DNA from: Desulfovibrio sp.
GTDB lineage: Bacteria > Desulfobacterota > Desulfovibrionia > Desulfovibrionales > Desulfovibrionaceae
DNA length: 5,345 bases
Direction of reading: 5' to 3'
Assembly (NCBI GenBank): GCA_003525525.1
Contig: DQED01000037.1
Coordinates: forward strand, 1 to 5,345
Shown here: piece after piece, positions 4,843 to 5,345 of the stretch
Position numbering within the stretch: position 1 is the first letter of the stretch
Layout of the letters: every line of letters starts with the position of its first letter
Notes under the pieces: generated by a model
Told to the model about the DNA's origin: nothing
Databases searched by the model: none
Seen by the model: only the letters and a program-made list of their open reading frames with translations
Program-made: the position numbers and the translations under genes

Positions 4843-5345
4843 ATGCAACACCCGTCCGCCGCTTCCCCCGCCTCCCCGACAAGCGAAGAAGTCCTCGCCA
4901 AGCCCCTGTCCTTCCTGGGCCCGGGCGCGCTGGCCGTGCGGGCCAGCTACCGCCGCCAGCGTTTTGCCCGTCACGCCCACGACGGCTATGCCCTCGGCGT
5001 CATCGAATCCGGCGCCCTGGCCTTCCGCTACCGTGGAAGCAACCTCGTGGCCCCGGCCGGCAGCGTCAACCTCGTCCAGCCGGGCGTGCCCCACGACGGC
5101 GAACCGGCCCTGCCCGAGGGCTGGCGCTACCGCATGCTCTATCTGCCGCCCGAGGCCCTGGCCCGGGTCCTGCCCGAAGGCGCGGCCCTGCCCTCTTTCC
5201 ACCAGGGCGTCATCGAGGATCCGGGGCTTGCGGCCATGGTCGCCGCCGCCCACCGCCGCATCCTTTCGCCTTTGGCGAGCGATCTGGCCCGCGAAACCTG
5301 CGTGCTTGCACTCCTGGCGACCTGGATCGCGCGCTATGCCGCGCA
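4843..5345 (+). CDS. AraC-family transcriptional regulator, N-terminal part (3' end outside the window)
   Basis: An open frame of 167 codons running off the right edge with no stop. After an Ala/Ser/Pro-rich leader (1-20), residues about 29-110 read as the cupin-type effector domain of AraC regulators. It shows RHAHDGYALGVIESGALAFR (43-62), with the paired histidines 44 and 46; then RYRGSNLVAPAGSVNLVQPG (62-81), VPHDG (82-86) and GWRYRMLYLPPEAL (93-106). Residues 128-167 begin the helical linker. The two helix-turn-helix motifs expected at the C-terminus are not yet reached. The ATG at 4843 is the first start codon after the mlaA TAG, which is in the same frame. The only Shine-Dalgarno-like bases (GGCGGCGG) lie in the hairpin's right arm. 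Target and ligand cannot be told; such genes often control an adjacent operon. Confidence 0.85.
   Translation, partial: MQHPSAASPASPTSEEVLAKPLSFLGPGALAVRASYRRQRFARHAHDGYALGVIESGALAFRYRGSNLVAPAGSVNLVQPGVPHDGEPALPEGWRYRMLYLPPEALARVLPEGAALPSFHQGVIEDPGLAAMVAAAHRRILSPLASDLARETCVLALLATWIARYAA

Noticed and set aside
3796..5253. 485-codon minus-strand open frame opposite mlaC, mlaA and the AraC-family gene
   Set aside because: Gly/Val/Glu-rich antisense translation without domain features; the plus strand carries well-conserved proteins here.

Overview
The window is a GC-rich (by eye well above 60%), gene-dense bacterial chromosome segment from a Gram-negative organism. The evidence for a double membrane is a set of genes for moving phospholipid between the inner and outer membranes (Mla system). 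The strong G/C third-position bias and the mlaE-mlaD-mlaC-mlaA order suit a Desulfovibrio-type sulfate reducer (Desulfobacterota). That placement is inference from gene style, not from a marker gene.

Left half (1-1773, minus strand): a TetR-family repressor, an HlyD/YbhG-like periplasmic adaptor lipoprotein and the first 45 codons of an ABC ATPase form one tightly overlapping operon running off the left edge. The tetR and adaptor genes overlap by 14 bp, and the adaptor and ATPase genes share ATGA. The order matches the E. coli cecR-ybhG-ybhF-ybhS-ybhR drug-efflux cluster, so one or two permease genes probably follow outside the window. A perfect 8-2-8 palindrome (1791-1808) just upstream of tetR overlaps a candidate -10 box and is the likely autoregulatory operator.

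Centre (1774-1927): a 154-bp divergent intergenic region carries that operator, a candidate promoter for each direction, and a 7-bp inverted repeat with an 18-bp spacer.

Right half (1928-4797, plus strand): mlaE (inner-membrane permease), mlaD (MCE-domain ring subunit), mlaC (periplasmic lipid carrier) and mlaA (outer-membrane component) form an operon. It would move phospholipids between the MlaA site at the outer membrane and the MlaE-D complex in the inner membrane. Two features stand out. No mlaF ATPase or mlaB STAS gene lies in the cluster, and MlaA has a type I-like signal peptide rather than the lipobox of the E. coli protein. A 13-bp perfect GC hairpin (4808-4836) lies right after mlaA.

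Right edge (4843-5345, plus strand): the N-terminal, effector-binding half of an AraC-family regulator, cut by the window end. Its only candidate ribosome-binding sequence lies inside the GC hairpin.

I see no RNA genes, insertion sequences, CRISPR arrays or phage genes. Nothing here amounts to a wholly new system. The points most worth follow-up are the ATPase-less mla operon, the apparently unlipidated MlaA, and the well-defined TetR operator.
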